A stretch of 64,000 nt of DNA, taken from positions 2,294,001-2,358,000 of the forward strand of contig NEEC01000015.1 in assembly GCA_002189035.1 (NCBI GenBank), in the 5' to 3' direction. The DNA is from Utricularia gibba (taxonomy: Eukaryota > Streptophyta > Magnoliopsida > Lamiales > Lentibulariaceae). Shown in pieces: positions 21,460-36,161 of the stretch. The notes beneath the pieces were generated by a model. It saw only the letters and a list, made by a program, of their open reading frames with translations, was not told the origin of the DNA and made no database searches. How positions within the stretch are numbered: the first letter of the stretch is position 1; every line of letters begins with the position of its first letter. The position numbers and the translations under genes are program-made.

Positions 21460-24254
21460 CTAAGACGAGGGGACAATCGTTCCCATGTAGCCAAAGCCGG
21501 CAATGGTGAAGGTGATGACTTGAAGGAAGAGATATATGAAATAGTTGTTCTTGCCATAGAGGAAGTCGTAGCATCCACAGAAGAAGAGGAAGAGAGCGAA
21601 GCCCAGTTCTTGGGGGAGAACCCTGTCAAGTAAAAAAAAATTTAAATAATGTGATCAGAAACTTGGATGTAAAATTTGCTAGTTTTCCTCACCTGTCCCC
21701 AAGGAGCTTGGACAAAGACTTCTTGGGCGCAGCTGATTTGCTCTTGTTCTTTAGAGCATCTCCAAGTTTCTCTGTAACCACCCATTCGTTGGCTCGCTTG
21801 GCCTCTAACAGGCCTATGAACGTAGCCTTTGTCCGGTGGAATGACATCACATTTTCAAATAGAACCCAGAAGAACAATAGATGGAATGACCTGAATAGCA
21901 TGTCAAAGTTCATTCCTTTGACTGATCTTTTTACAAATACAGTATTACGATGGATGATGGGTTCGGCTTACCTTGGAGTTCCGACAGAGTTGAGGGTGGT
22001 TATGATGCAAGGGATGTAAATAGCTCCCCATTTCGGAACATCGACTTCAGGGACGAGAACTGTGAGGGGGAGCACCACGCAGTAGAAGATGAAGGTGAAC
22101 ATGTGAGCAATGAGCTTCCGGACAAAGAAGAAACTGTAGATGACATAGAACTTCTTGTACAGTGTAACTTTCTGCACACACAGAGTTACGGTTATCTTGG
22201 TCACAGCTTCACTATGTGCACTTGAAAAGTCCTTGAAATAGTAACAGAAACAAACCTTATTCGTTGCGATATCGAACACCATCTTCCTAAACAAGTTTGC
22301 TGGTCCACAGGACCACCTGTGCTGCTGGAAACGGAAGGCTTTGAATGTGCTAGGAAGTTCACTTTTCACCTATATACATACACATCAAATCGCATTCACA
22401 TTACATCACAATTGGAATATCATCACGTCGTATATCAAAAGCAACATCGCTACATCGAGATAAACCATCTTATTTTGAGCAAAAGAAGGCGTGTATGTAC
22501 CTGGAGGTCTCCCAAGTAGAGAAACTTCCAACCTTTGAGCCCAGCACGAACAGCAAGATCCATATCCTCAACAGTTGTCCGATCCTTCCAGCCTCCGGCC
22601 TCTTCGATCGCAGCAAGTCTCCATATTCCACCAGTTCCTGAGAAACATGATAGTTTCAGCACTATGACACAATGCATGCGAGTTCATATCACAGGCCAAG
22701 TTGCGTATAACTCACCATTGAAGCCAAAGAAGGCATGCGTGGAAGATCCCACCTCTTGCTCCACCTTGAAGTGGTAATCAAGAGACATTTCTTGCATTCT
22801 TGTCAACAGGCATTCGTTCGAATTCACTGCAACATCAGCCAATCAGACGCCCAACAAAAAAAATACCCCACAAATAAGTATCTTTTCGAACCAAACACGC
22901 CCTTAAGGCATAAAGTGTTCAACCGACAAATCAGGGCCACAACCGAAGAAAACAACCAGGAGGAAAGGAATCAACCGCTCACGGGAATCCGCCAGCCAGC
23001 CACGGAGAAAGTAACCGCCGTTACCTTTTGACGGACACCACGTGACATAACACTGCTACAATCACCCTACAACCCGGGTCCCACATAGCATTATTTTACA
23101 TATTTGCCCTTGGCTGCCAATAATTAACTATAGTAGTTGACTGGGGTGACGCCTAGCAGTAATTGAAAGGAGAACAGTTCAGACAAACAATACTAACGAA
23201 TTTACCTTTTTGTCCTACGACACATTTAATTAAATTGCTAAAAACGTGATTCGTTGAGGATTAAGGGGGCGTGATATACGGAGAGCAAATTGAAGGAAGT
23301 GAAAATTTCAGTGTGGGCCCCGCTCCCCGCCACCGACGCCGAAATATGCAATTTAAAAAAAGAAAAAGAAAAAAAAAGGACGACGACGGCTAATGCGGCG
23401 GGGATGCTTACCGAACCTCCATCGCGCCTGTACGAGCGCGATGTCGGGGTTGTGGATGAGGAAGGGGATCGCGCGGCGGAGAAAATCAGGCTCCGGCCGG
23501 AAATCGGCGTCGAAGATGACGACGTATTCACAGGCCTTGGCGTAGTCGTGTGTCAGTCCTTCTTTTAGGGCTCCGGCCTTGTACCCGCCGCGAGTTTCAC
23601 GGATCTGGTACCGGATGTCCACTCCCTTGCTCGCCCACCGCAAACATTCCTTCTCCACCAAATCCTGCACCCGGTTCAAAATTCAATCCTCCTCTCCATT
23701 AATTTCACATTCATCCAAAACAATGGAACGTTTTCGGTGACAGAGAAGGATTTGGCGAGATTTAGATTGAAGCGGTTACCTTAATGTGGAGGTCTGTGGA
23801 ATCGTCTAGAACCTGAATGACTAATTTATCCGCCGGCCAAGAGAGGTTGCAGGCGGCGCCGATGGAGATCTTGTAAACCTGGAAGAAGCGTCGGGGCGGC
23901 GGAGTGAGGCTGCAGACATTTTTTTAATTAAAAAAAAATAGAATGTACCTCCTTCTCGTTGAACATGGGGATCTGAACGAGGACGGCCGGGAAATCGGCG
24001 TTGCCGGACTCCACGTCCTCCTCCATGGGCTCCCATCTATATCGTTTCTCCGGCTTCTTCCAAAATAGCTTAACGAGAACGATAACGACTCCCATGTACA
24101 ATCTCTCGAGGAACACCATTATCGACATTGCCAAACACATGTATACACAGAGATTGAGCACCGGCACGATGAGCGGAGTCCTCACCGTTTCCCAGAGCAG
24201 CCCAATTTGTCGACCCGCACCCGCCGCGTAACCCAATTCAGGGAACTCAGCCAT
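21460..24254 (-). CDS. CSLA: glucomannan 4-beta-mannosyltransferase, cellulose synthase-like A (CSLA copy 1)
   Basis: Nine exons, all in phase. It starts [18 protein letters not shown] and has an N-terminal membrane segment ([19 protein letters not shown]). GT2 catalytic motifs follow: [29 protein letters not shown]-type [52 protein letters not shown] and [15 protein letters not shown] (the QxxRW box). Then come several C-terminal helices, [17 protein letters not shown], a linker [16 protein letters not shown] and a membrane end [18 protein letters not shown]...[13 protein letters not shown] enzymes make mannan/glucomannan backbones from GDP-mannose in the Golgi. Likely the counterpart of Arabidopsis CSLA2/CSLA9. 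Apparently intact. Confidence 0.95.
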
Positions 24255-25399
24255 CTTCACCGAAAAAACCAAACCGACAACTGAAACAGGGGGGCTCTTT
24301 CTGGCTCAAGTGCAGTAGCTCTAGACAGATCTGCTGATTATTCCAGAGATTTTAGAACATGGGAACAGGGAATGTGGTCCTGTGTTTTCTCCTCCCTCAG
24401 CTGCTTCAGCAAAGCAACCTGTTCTTGCTCCTTTTTCTCTTGCTCCGTCTCAGAATAGAAGAGAGGCGCAGGAGCTCTGCCCTCCCAGTGTCTGTCTCTG
24501 AGAGAGAAAGAAAAAGAAGGCCCCAAGAACGTGAGCGATCCCCAAACAAATGAAAATGTCGTCTTTTGTACACGGTGAGACAGCTCCTTACTTTTCACAC
24601 TAATCACCTCATTACCTATTTAAATAATTATAAATTCCATTTTATTATATATACTAATTTAAAAATATTCCAAACTGGAATTAGTCAATTTGACGAATTA
24701 AAAAAGGCAACTAATTATAAATAACCTGCACTAGCACATTTTTATTTTTAGCAAGATACAGAAATTCCGTGTAAGATTCTTCATTTCCATTTAAATATAT
24801 GATCATGTTCGTTATGTTTATTCACGCCATTGATAACGACATTTTTTTTTTATTTCAACCATATAATATAAATATACTAATTAATTAAATTATCGTATAA
24901 AAATATATTTGGCTAGGGAAAAAAAAAAAAGATGTGTTGTGCATTATGATGTCCACTAATTGTCTGCCATTTTTCCGTGAATTATTCGGCGAATAATAGG
25001 GTAGATAATAAGGGTGTCAGAGGAGCCAGCGACGGCTGCCCTGTACACCCTGGACATGCATTTCATATCATATCAGCGAATTGAATTTGATTGGTTAGGG
25101 GAGGTTTAGGTTATTTATTTCTTTTCAGAAAATACAATATATATCATTTATCGTGTAATTTCGAATTGCTTCATTTAAAACTGATATCCACATGTTGGCA
25201 CGAGAGGGGCTGCCGACAGGTGCATTATGTGCGACTTCATTTACCATGTTACACCTTTCAATCGTCTGGGGGCCCACGTAATGTGACACGTCACCTTTTC
25301 GGAAAAGACCTTCAAATAACAATACTACTAACTGTGTTATATTAATAATGAGTAACGATGGGGGTGGATGGATGTTCATGTTGTGCTGATGATGGTAAT

Positions 25400-25424
25400 T
25401 ACATACATACATACATACATACAT
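25400..25424. repeat. ACAT tetranucleotide microsatellite
   Basis: About six perfect ACAT units in an AT-rich intergenic region. On the minus strand it gives a meaningless CMYVCMYV-like translation. Confidence 0.9.
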
Positions 25425-25919
25425 GCTAACTATCCCAATTATTATCGCCCAAAACACACATACGTACATGCATCCATGATGCATTCATGGGCAGCTTACC
25501 AAATATGTCGGCAACCCACCCATCCCCGAGTCATTTATTAGTGATGCAAATTTACTGCCCTTGACCCACCAAATTAGGCAGTACATCATCGCTAAAAATA
25601 ACAACCATCTCTTTAATAAAAAATAATTGTATTTTTTAATGATATTTATAGTACGTTTTGATATTCGGAGGCGTACCTAATGGGGTGCTGTATAGGCCTG
25701 CGTCCACACGTGTATTCCAGTAGGTACGCAGGGTACATTCGAGAATCCGTTCGCGGGTCAACCCGGTTCGTTCAACCAATGGAATTGATTGACTAACGTA
25801 CGCTTATGTCCAAACCAGAGTGTACAGTGGTTGCGCCTACCCATCACCTTTGAATCCCTACGTTCCAACGGCAACCATTCTCCAGAAGTGAATCGCATAT
25901 CTACTGACTGATTGCCTCC

Positions 25920-25944
25920 GACCCGACCCGACCCGACCCGACCC
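25920..25944. repeat. GACCC pentanucleotide repeat, five units
   Basis: Five perfect GACCC units, unusually GC-rich for this AT-rich gap. A possible length-variable marker; no function is inferred. Confidence 0.9.
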
Positions 25945-27137
25945 ATGTGCGGGTGCTTTCATCTGATGGCACGTCTTTCTCGTTGTGCCGTTAGCAAATC
26001 GCAATACCAACTGGAAAGCCTACTACGCCCACCGTTTTGGATTCGTTCCTATTATGAAATAAATATTTTATTATAATACTGATAAATAATAACTTGCACG
26101 GTGAAACCAGAAACCAGAAAGCGCTATCATTTTCCGATGATAAATTAATCACTCCCCAATAGGAATAATGACGTAATGATTGCTATTCTTTTCTTTTTCT
26201 AATTGATATATTTTTTTATCGGAATTAAATACTTATTTAATAATTTCCATTGCATTTGCAGCCATGTTTGTTTTATTATTTTTTATTTGAATGAAATAAT
26301 GGGGGCGTGATTGCCGGGGCGTCGAGAAATCTATTTTCATATCTTGTATTCATTCATTATTGTCGGTTATGTCGGGAGCTTTCTTTAGGGCAATGGGCAT
26401 ACACACACCCACCAATTAATGTAAATATTTCATAATTTCAAGATTGCAATCCTTGTGTATGTCTTATATTTGAATGAATTAATTAATGTTTTTGAAATGG
26501 GGGGCGGGGGGCACGTGCGGAAGCATATGAAATGGGTATGGGGCTAGGGAGAGATGGGATATGATATCACGTGCCTTCTACTAAAGGATGGGCAACAAAT
26601 ATATGTTGATGATTCATTATTGAGTTTGTGGCCCGTTCAGTCCTATGTAAGTAATATTCCTCGAATATTCCACCATTTTTTCTTTTACAATTTTTTAACC
26701 GCCATAGTATGAGAATTTCTTTTCTTTTTACCGAAATATATATGTATTTTTTTTATTTTTTTTAAATTAAATCTTCAAGCATTACTGAATTAAAAACACA
26801 TTTTGAAAAGTGTTTTTTTTAAAGTAGAATTATAGGGGTTAAGTTGAGGAGGGAGGGTCTTTTTGTGCTTGTTTGTTTTTTGATGGGACAATAATTTCAC
26901 TGGTGGGTGTTGCCGGTGTAGCCCTACAGAATTATTGCCCTTCTGAAGAGTCGTCTTGCCACGTGTCTCGCTGAATAATGACACTGGGTTTTTTTAATAA
27001 TAAAGATATTAAATGAAAAACACGCTCACTGTTGTGTTTATGAATAGAATGATCCAATTGTTTGTTACTAACAAGTTAGGTCTTCAGCTTTCCTCGAAAT
27101 GTGAATTGGGGCCCAGATTGGGAGCGTGATCTACCGA

Positions 27138-29467
27138 TCACACTGCGCCGGCGCCGGTCGGAGACTGAGGCGGAACCACCGTCCCGTATAATCCGAACCC
27201 CGCGATCGCAAAGAAGGCGGCTTGGGGGAAAAGGTATATGTAGTAGTTGTCAGCTCCGTAAATACGCCGTAGCAGCCGCATCCGAAGAGCAGCACAGACA
27301 TCGCCAGCTCCTGAAGCAGCAGGCTGGAAGTAGCCAACCCAGCAAAACGACGCTCACCAACTTGATGAGAAAAAGAGAATCGAGTGGCGGTGAGTTCACC
27401 TTTCGATAAAGCGTTTGAACGATGCAGATTTCTCTATTGCACGTGACTCGACACATTGCTTGTTCTTCAGGGCGTCGCCGAGTTTCCCAGTCACGATCCA
27501 CTCGTTTGCGCCTCTGGCACCCGTCAAGCCGACGATCAAGGCTTTAGTGCGGTGGAATGACATGATGTTTTCGAAGAGGACCCAAGGAACAGCAAGGTGC
27601 AGTGATCTGAACTTGGCGAGTAGGCAAATGCTGTACATGTCTTTTGAATGATTAGTGTGTCCTAACCTCGGGGTCGTGACCAGGGTGTTTATCGTTGCGA
27701 TGACGAACGTCGCGAGGATGGCTCCTCATTTGGGAACATCGACTTCAGGCACCATGCTGACCAAAGGAAGCACCACACAGTAAAAGAGGAAGGTGAAGGT
27801 TGTGCCAACAATCTTCCGGATAAAGAAGAAGTTATATATCATGTAGAACTTTTTCCAAAACGACACCTCCTGCAAAGGAGTAGATCATCGTCCCAGCTAA
27901 TGTATATATATTTCCAGAGATTGCTTATGCTAAAGATGAGTTCTTGACAAACCTGGTTCTTTGCGATCTCGGTCACAGTCTTCCTGAACAGATTCGATGG
28001 CCCTGAAGACCATCGGTGCTGCTGAGACCGGAAGGCTTTGAATGTACTGGGAAGCTCACTCTTGACCTGAACTTAGCTAAGCAAGTGTTGCCGATTTTAC
28101 TACTTGACAAAAGAATGCAGAAGCAGAATCTCACCTCAATTTCGCCGAGGTAGAGAAACTTCCAGCCTTTTAATCCGGCTCGAATGGCGAGATCCATGTC
28201 TTCCACTGTTGTTCTGTCATTCCAGCCCCCAGCTGATTCAATGGCTGCAAGTCTCCAAATTCCACCACTTCCTGAGATTATGAAGACACTTTCCAGTGTG
28301 GATTACTATAGAAAAAGGAATGAAAGAATTTCGGGATGCATCTACCATTGAAGCTAAAGAAGGAATGAACTGATGATCCGCCCTCCTGCTCGATCACGAA
28401 CTGGTAGTCCAAGGAGACCTCTTGCATTCTCGTCAAGAAGCACTCATCAGCATTTACTGCGGATTCACATTGCGGTCAGATTCTTTCAACGGCAAACTAA
28501 CTACAAAGTACGCCTCATTTCCGTCTGCTTCATTTTGATATGATCAAACACCTCACCGAATCTCCAGCGTGCCTGAACGAGCCCAATTTCCGGGTTGTGC
28601 ACCAGAAAGGGCATGGCTTGCATCAAAAAGTCGGGTTCCGGTTGGAAATCAGCATCGAAGATTGCAACAAATTCACAATCTTTTGTGTACTCGTGGTTCA
28701 AGCCTTGCTTAAGGGCTCCAGCCTTGAATCCTACCCTTGATTCTCTGATTTGATATCTGATGTCAATTCCTACACTAGCCCACCTCATGCATTCTTTCCA
28801 TATCAAATCCTGTTCATCAGCAACTTCCCAGATTCACATATTCCATTCAGAAACCAAATACACTACGGAATAATTTGACTGCATCTAAAGTTGACATACT
28901 TTGATGACAGGATCAGTGGAATCATCAAGTACTTGAATTATTAACTTCTCAGGCGGCCATGAAAGGTTGCATGCTGCGCCAATGGAAACCTTGTAAACCT
29001 GGAAAAAAAAGGGGGCACCATTACCGAGAAAACTCATGCTTGAAAATGGACAAAACCAGCTGCCCTGTAAGCATGATTCTAACCTCTATTTCATTATAAA
29101 TTGGAATCTGAACCAGAACCATGGGGAAATTCTCCAAGTCACCATCCATTGTTTCCCATTTGTATCTCTCAGCAGGCTTCGTGCGAACTAGTTTAGCAAG
29201 AGCAGCAAGGAGCATCATATGGACCCACTCCACGAACAACAGGAAAGAACAGGTTAAGCAAATGTAAAGAGCAACTCTTAGCACTGGAACTACAAACCGA
29301 GTTTTCGCCAACTTCCAGAAAGGAGCAATTCTAACTTCTAGTGCATCTGGGGTACGAAGAAATTCTAGCAGAGCACTCATTGAAGAAGACAAACCCCATT
29401 TTCCTTCATACAAATGCAAGAAAGAGAGGCTGCTCAAGTTCCCACTTTGCATCTCAAGTGATCTCAT
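27138..29467 (-). pseudogene. CSLA: CSLA mannan synthase copy 2, with a premature stop and a C-terminal frame break
   Basis: Tandem, same-strand relative of the preceding CSLA gene with the same exon plan. First in-frame ATG at 29467 (MRSLEMQSGN); MSALLEFLRTPDA at 29380 is an alternative. GT2 motifs are intact: [70 protein letters not shown] and [15 protein letters not shown]. Past the QxxRW box, VPEVDVPKW of copy 1 reads VPEVDVPK-stop here (TGA at 27726-27728, for the TGG of copy 1). Reading resumes as GAILATFVIATINT and [13 protein letters not shown]. Near the end the frame also shifts within a run of three T (27260-27262): CGCYGVF is followed out of frame by YGADNYYIYLFPQ. A product ending at the stop would lack the C-terminal membrane helices. 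Pseudogene, truncated enzyme or sequence error all remain possible. Confidence 0.75.
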
Positions 29468-30732
29468 GGATCTAAACCTACTTTTCAACTCATATCACTA
29501 CCCCTTCGTCATAAAATGGACAATTTGTATCACAGAGGGGAAAAGTCTGCAACTTCAGTAGAAATTGAAGGATTCCCTCCGCTCAACTTACAACCCTTCC
29601 ACATAAATACACTGTCCCAGATGCAGAAGGACATTCAAGAACGAAAAAACAAAACAAATCATTGGGCCCTCTTAAGAGTTAAAATCTTTCCGGGGGTGTG
29701 AGTGAATTCAACTCACAACAGCTAGCTCTTCCAGAGAGGAATGACAAACAAGTTCTCATCACATTCGTTGTAAATGCATATGAGTTGTTGTGGAGCGTGA
29801 ATAAAAGCATCAACTACCCACGCCCATGGCCCTCCCCTCCCAAACGAGGAACAACCTAAATGCTTTCAAAATCTTGTGGGGCTCTCACTAAAATTTGATA
29901 GGTACTTTTTGTTGGGAATGGGCTCCCTTTTACTTTGTGGGTGCTTTTTCAGGGAATTCATGTTCGTTACATTTCATCTGGATTTGAATTCCTCTGGACT
30001 CAAGAATAGACAACATCGGAAATCTGCAAAAACTCGAGATACTGAACTGGGAAGTTCCTTAACCATGCACTAAAGAAGACAATTTTACGGGTCGAAATTC
30101 GGATCCGATTATCAATGATTGTATTTAGGGAAGAATGATTCCTTAAACTACTTACTATACACGTGTTTTCATTAGCAATTTATCATAGGTAATTTTTGAC
30201 AATATTAAATGGATTATTCATCTATTTATACTAAATTAAACCATTAAATACATTGATTACTCAATAATAAATTATATATTTTATAATAATTTCAATAAAA
30301 AATATTTAAAATATTTTTAATTTTTTTATTTCAAATAATTGACATACAAACATTGTCTTTATAGTTCAATTTAATTTTAGATGGCATATATTATTTGTAA
30401 TTTACTTTATATTTATAATTTTTTTATTTTACTATTTTTTAAAAAGCTTTAATATGTTTCAATTATACTTAAACAAGAGAACCTTGTAGTAAACTTCATT
30501 TGAATTTTGGGGGTCGAATATGCGAATATAGAGAAGATGGGGGGTGGGAGGGTGTGTGTCTTAAACGAGGAGGGATGTGGTTGTCCGTAATTAAGGTTAG
30601 TTGAGGGGGGATTGAGTATTTTATTAGAAGTTCTCTGTGCACCTACACCAACTCAGCCGCCAATGCTGGCCGGAGAAACCTACGCTTATATGTATGTCCG
30701 GCGGCGCAGTAACCTTCTGTAGCTTGGAAAAA
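29468..30732. other. divergent intergenic region between CSLA copy 2 and the RER1-like gene
   Basis: 30090-30470 is very AT-rich, followed by a G-rich stretch (30505-30620). No gene is recognised. An in-frame ATG at 30694 could extend the RER1-like product. Confidence 0.4.
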
Positions 30733-32809
30733 ATGTCGTCTCTCTTCATCGGCGTCGGGGTACCAATGAAGACGGAGCTTTTTCAGCTGCCCACGAGCAG
30801 GAGCTGCGTTCAGGAGAATGGTGCTCATTTCGTGTTTTCGCAGTGGAATCGGCCGATTGATCAACTCCCGCGAGGGGATTTTCGGCTACTGTGCACGCAT
30901 CCGGGGAGTTGGAGAGACACAGTTCAGTTTCCGGCTGGTAGTTTGGAGAAAAAAGATGATGAATTTGATTCAGGAGGAGACGGAGGGAGTGGTCGGCCTT
31001 TTGTTGGTGGGGGTGGCAATGCTGGCGGGGACGACGATGACGACTATGAGGAAAAGAATTTTGGGCCATTAATGAAGTTCGACGAGGTATTAGCTGTGAC
31101 GGAGGCTAGAGGTGCTGTTCTTCCAGCTGACATGCTTGAATCTGCGAAATCCTCGGGGCTTCGGCAGATATTTCTTGACAGATATTTGGATTTGCAGGTG
31201 GGATTCTAGTCACGTGGATTAGGGTTTAAGTCAAAAACTTAATTTGTTGGTATATGTATGATTACAGTGGAAGCATTGTTCTTTTTCCGTAATATTGCAG
31301 GATTCAGTATGGCCCTTGAGATTTTTGATGAGACATTGGTCAGTTCTTCGAAACCGAATGCTGGCGGATCCCTCTTTCTTGTTCAAAGTTGGAACGGAGG
31401 TGCGTTTGTTTCTTAGGAAGATGGAAGTTTTTAAAATTTAATTATCAAATGAATGGATCATCAGCTTTGCGATTTCTCCATGCTCGATTTTCCATCTATA
31501 TATGTTTTGTGTGCAGGTGGCCATCGATTCATGCTGTGCCACGTTTGCAGAAGTCCAGAAAAGGGGGAAGGATTTTTGGACTGAGTTTGAATTGTATGCA
31601 GCCGATCTGTTGGTAGGCATTGTTGTTGATGTTGCTCTGGTTGGTATGCTGGCTCCTTATGTGCGTTTTGGGAAGCAGTCAACATCTAGTGGTTTTATTG
31701 GCCGGCTACAGCATAATTTTGCTGCTCTACCAAGCAGGTCAACCTTTTTTTTTTTTCATTCTCTTTGAGCTTAACGCATCACACTCTGTATGTGGCTACA
31801 TATTTTAAGCACGTTGGCCTGCAGTGTGTTTGAAGCCGAAAAACCAGGAGTTCGGTTTTCAATCCAGCAGAGAATAGCCACTTTTTTCTACAAGGTACGA
31901 GTACCTGTATGTTTATCCGATCCTTCCTTTTCGAAAAAATGTTGACACCTCATCTGGATCCAGGCTATATTATATGGCTCAGTGGGATTTGGTTGTGGTA
32001 TTATCGGCCAAGGCATAGCTAACACGATAATGAATGCTAAAAGGTTAACCAACTTTTTCATAGATTTTGGTTCTTTTCCATCAGAGTATACTCTTGTTAC
32101 CGTGAATTCAAATGAGGCTAATATCCACTATGGAACTTCATTAATATTAACTCGCAGGAACTTCAAAAAGACTGAAGAAGATGTTCCTGTACCTCCTTTG
32201 GTCAAAAGTGCATTGCTTTGGGGTATGTTCTTTTTTTTTTTTTGGAAATTCCGCTGCTGTTGAGGCTAAGTTCAACTCTTATGTATTATCATCAGATGGT
32301 ATTTCTCACGAGAGAGACGTAGCTTCTATTAGACCTTGTGGTCAATATCTTGAATCAAATATAACTATGTGGATGGTCCCAATTTCACCTAGCCACTGCA
32401 TGTGGGATAGATAATTTGGACAAAAGCCTGTTAAATCTCAAGCTCTAATTTTTATCTGTTACTTTATGGGAATCCTCGAATCTTGTCAGCAATGTTTGCT
32501 ACATAGACTGTTTTTGCTGGTGTAGTTGATTACATAGCCTTTTCCAGGACCTATGATTCATGGTTTGAAACATACACTCTCAGCTGCTTGGTGGTTAATT
32601 TTTCAATTGTTTCAGGTGTCTTCCTTGGGGTATCTTCTAACGCTCGCTACCAAATCATAAATGGTTTGGAACAACTGGTAGAAGCCTCACCAGTCGTCAA
32701 GCGCACCCCGTTTGTTGCCAAGGCTTTCACAGTTGGTATTCGAACTGCCAACAACATCTATGGGGGGATGCAGTTCGTAGATTGGGCCAGATGGAGCGGG
32801 GTTCAGTAG
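30733..32809 (+). CDS. RER1: RETICULATA-RELATED 1-like protein (DUF3411), chloroplast envelope
   Basis: Seven exons: 30733-31197, 31301-31399, 31517-31737, 31825-31894, 31964-32043, 32158-32222 and 32615-32809. The plastid-type N-terminus is followed by a Gly/Asp-rich linker. The DUF3411 core has GPLMKFDEVLAVTEARGA, LADPSFLFKVGTE, DSCCATFAEVQKRGKDFW, ADLLVGIVVDVALVGMLAP, VFEAEKPGVRFSIQQR, GFGCGIIGQGIANTIM and SSNARYQIINGLE, ending NNIYGGMQFVDWARWSG. RER proteins are inner-envelope membrane proteins affecting leaf mesophyll structure and plastid metabolism. The conserved core looks closest to RER1 (At5g22790, from memory), which also fits the neighbours. The start at 30733 has A at -3; an earlier in-frame ATG at 30694 has poor context. 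Confidence 0.9.
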
Positions 32810-33169
32810 AGCATATCCTCTTGACTTCAATGGCGTACATGGCCGCCACCCCGGAAGTCTCCAAATCTCTCACCTTCCCTTTCAACTTGATTGTGTACCC
32901 AAGGTTGAGCCTATTTTTGAAGTGGAATTAGAACCCTGTGTTGTTTATCAGTTCAATGGTAATCTTCATCAGATGTGGGCATTTTGCTTGCTTCATATGT
33001 TCTCTGGTCTCAGAAAATGGAAAATGTAACACAAATTGGCAACAACTTCAACATTATATGGTAGCGACTGAGAGGAAAATCTAATGGAATTAGCAATGAA
33101 TGTAATGAAGAAATGGAGAAAGAACTGGAGGGCGGGGGCACTCCAAACGGTTGGTTAGAGCATTCGACT
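32810..33169. other. short gap between convergent genes
   Basis: Holds the 3' UTRs of the RER1-like gene and of the SRPK gene. No gene is seen. Confidence 0.5.

Positions 33170-36161
<2,992 letters not shown>

Larger units (their letters stand above)
24255..27137. other. 2.9-kb gene-free region between the two CSLA genes
   Basis: The start-proximal 300 bases hold the CT/GA-rich leader of copy 1. The rest is AT-rich with poly(T)/poly(A) runs, a tetranucleotide repeat (ACAT) and a pentanucleotide repeat (GACCC), and CACGTG cores near 26512 and 26569. Short open frames show no family features and no transposon ends are visible. Confidence 0.5.

Noticed and set aside
24338-24607. Minus-strand open frame upstream of CSLA copy 1
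   Set aside because: It lies in the expected leader/promoter region, is low complexity (Glu/Lys/Gln and Phe/Ser runs) and has no family match.
25125-25484. Minus-strand frame with repeated Cys-Met-Tyr-Val units
   Set aside because: Produced by the ACAT microsatellite, not a gene.
27300-27420. A second frame break in CSLA copy 2 between the FIER segment and the terminal membrane segment
   Set aside because: It is explained by a normal intron of about 77 bases (donor GTGAAC, acceptor ACTTCCAG) at the same position as in copy 1.
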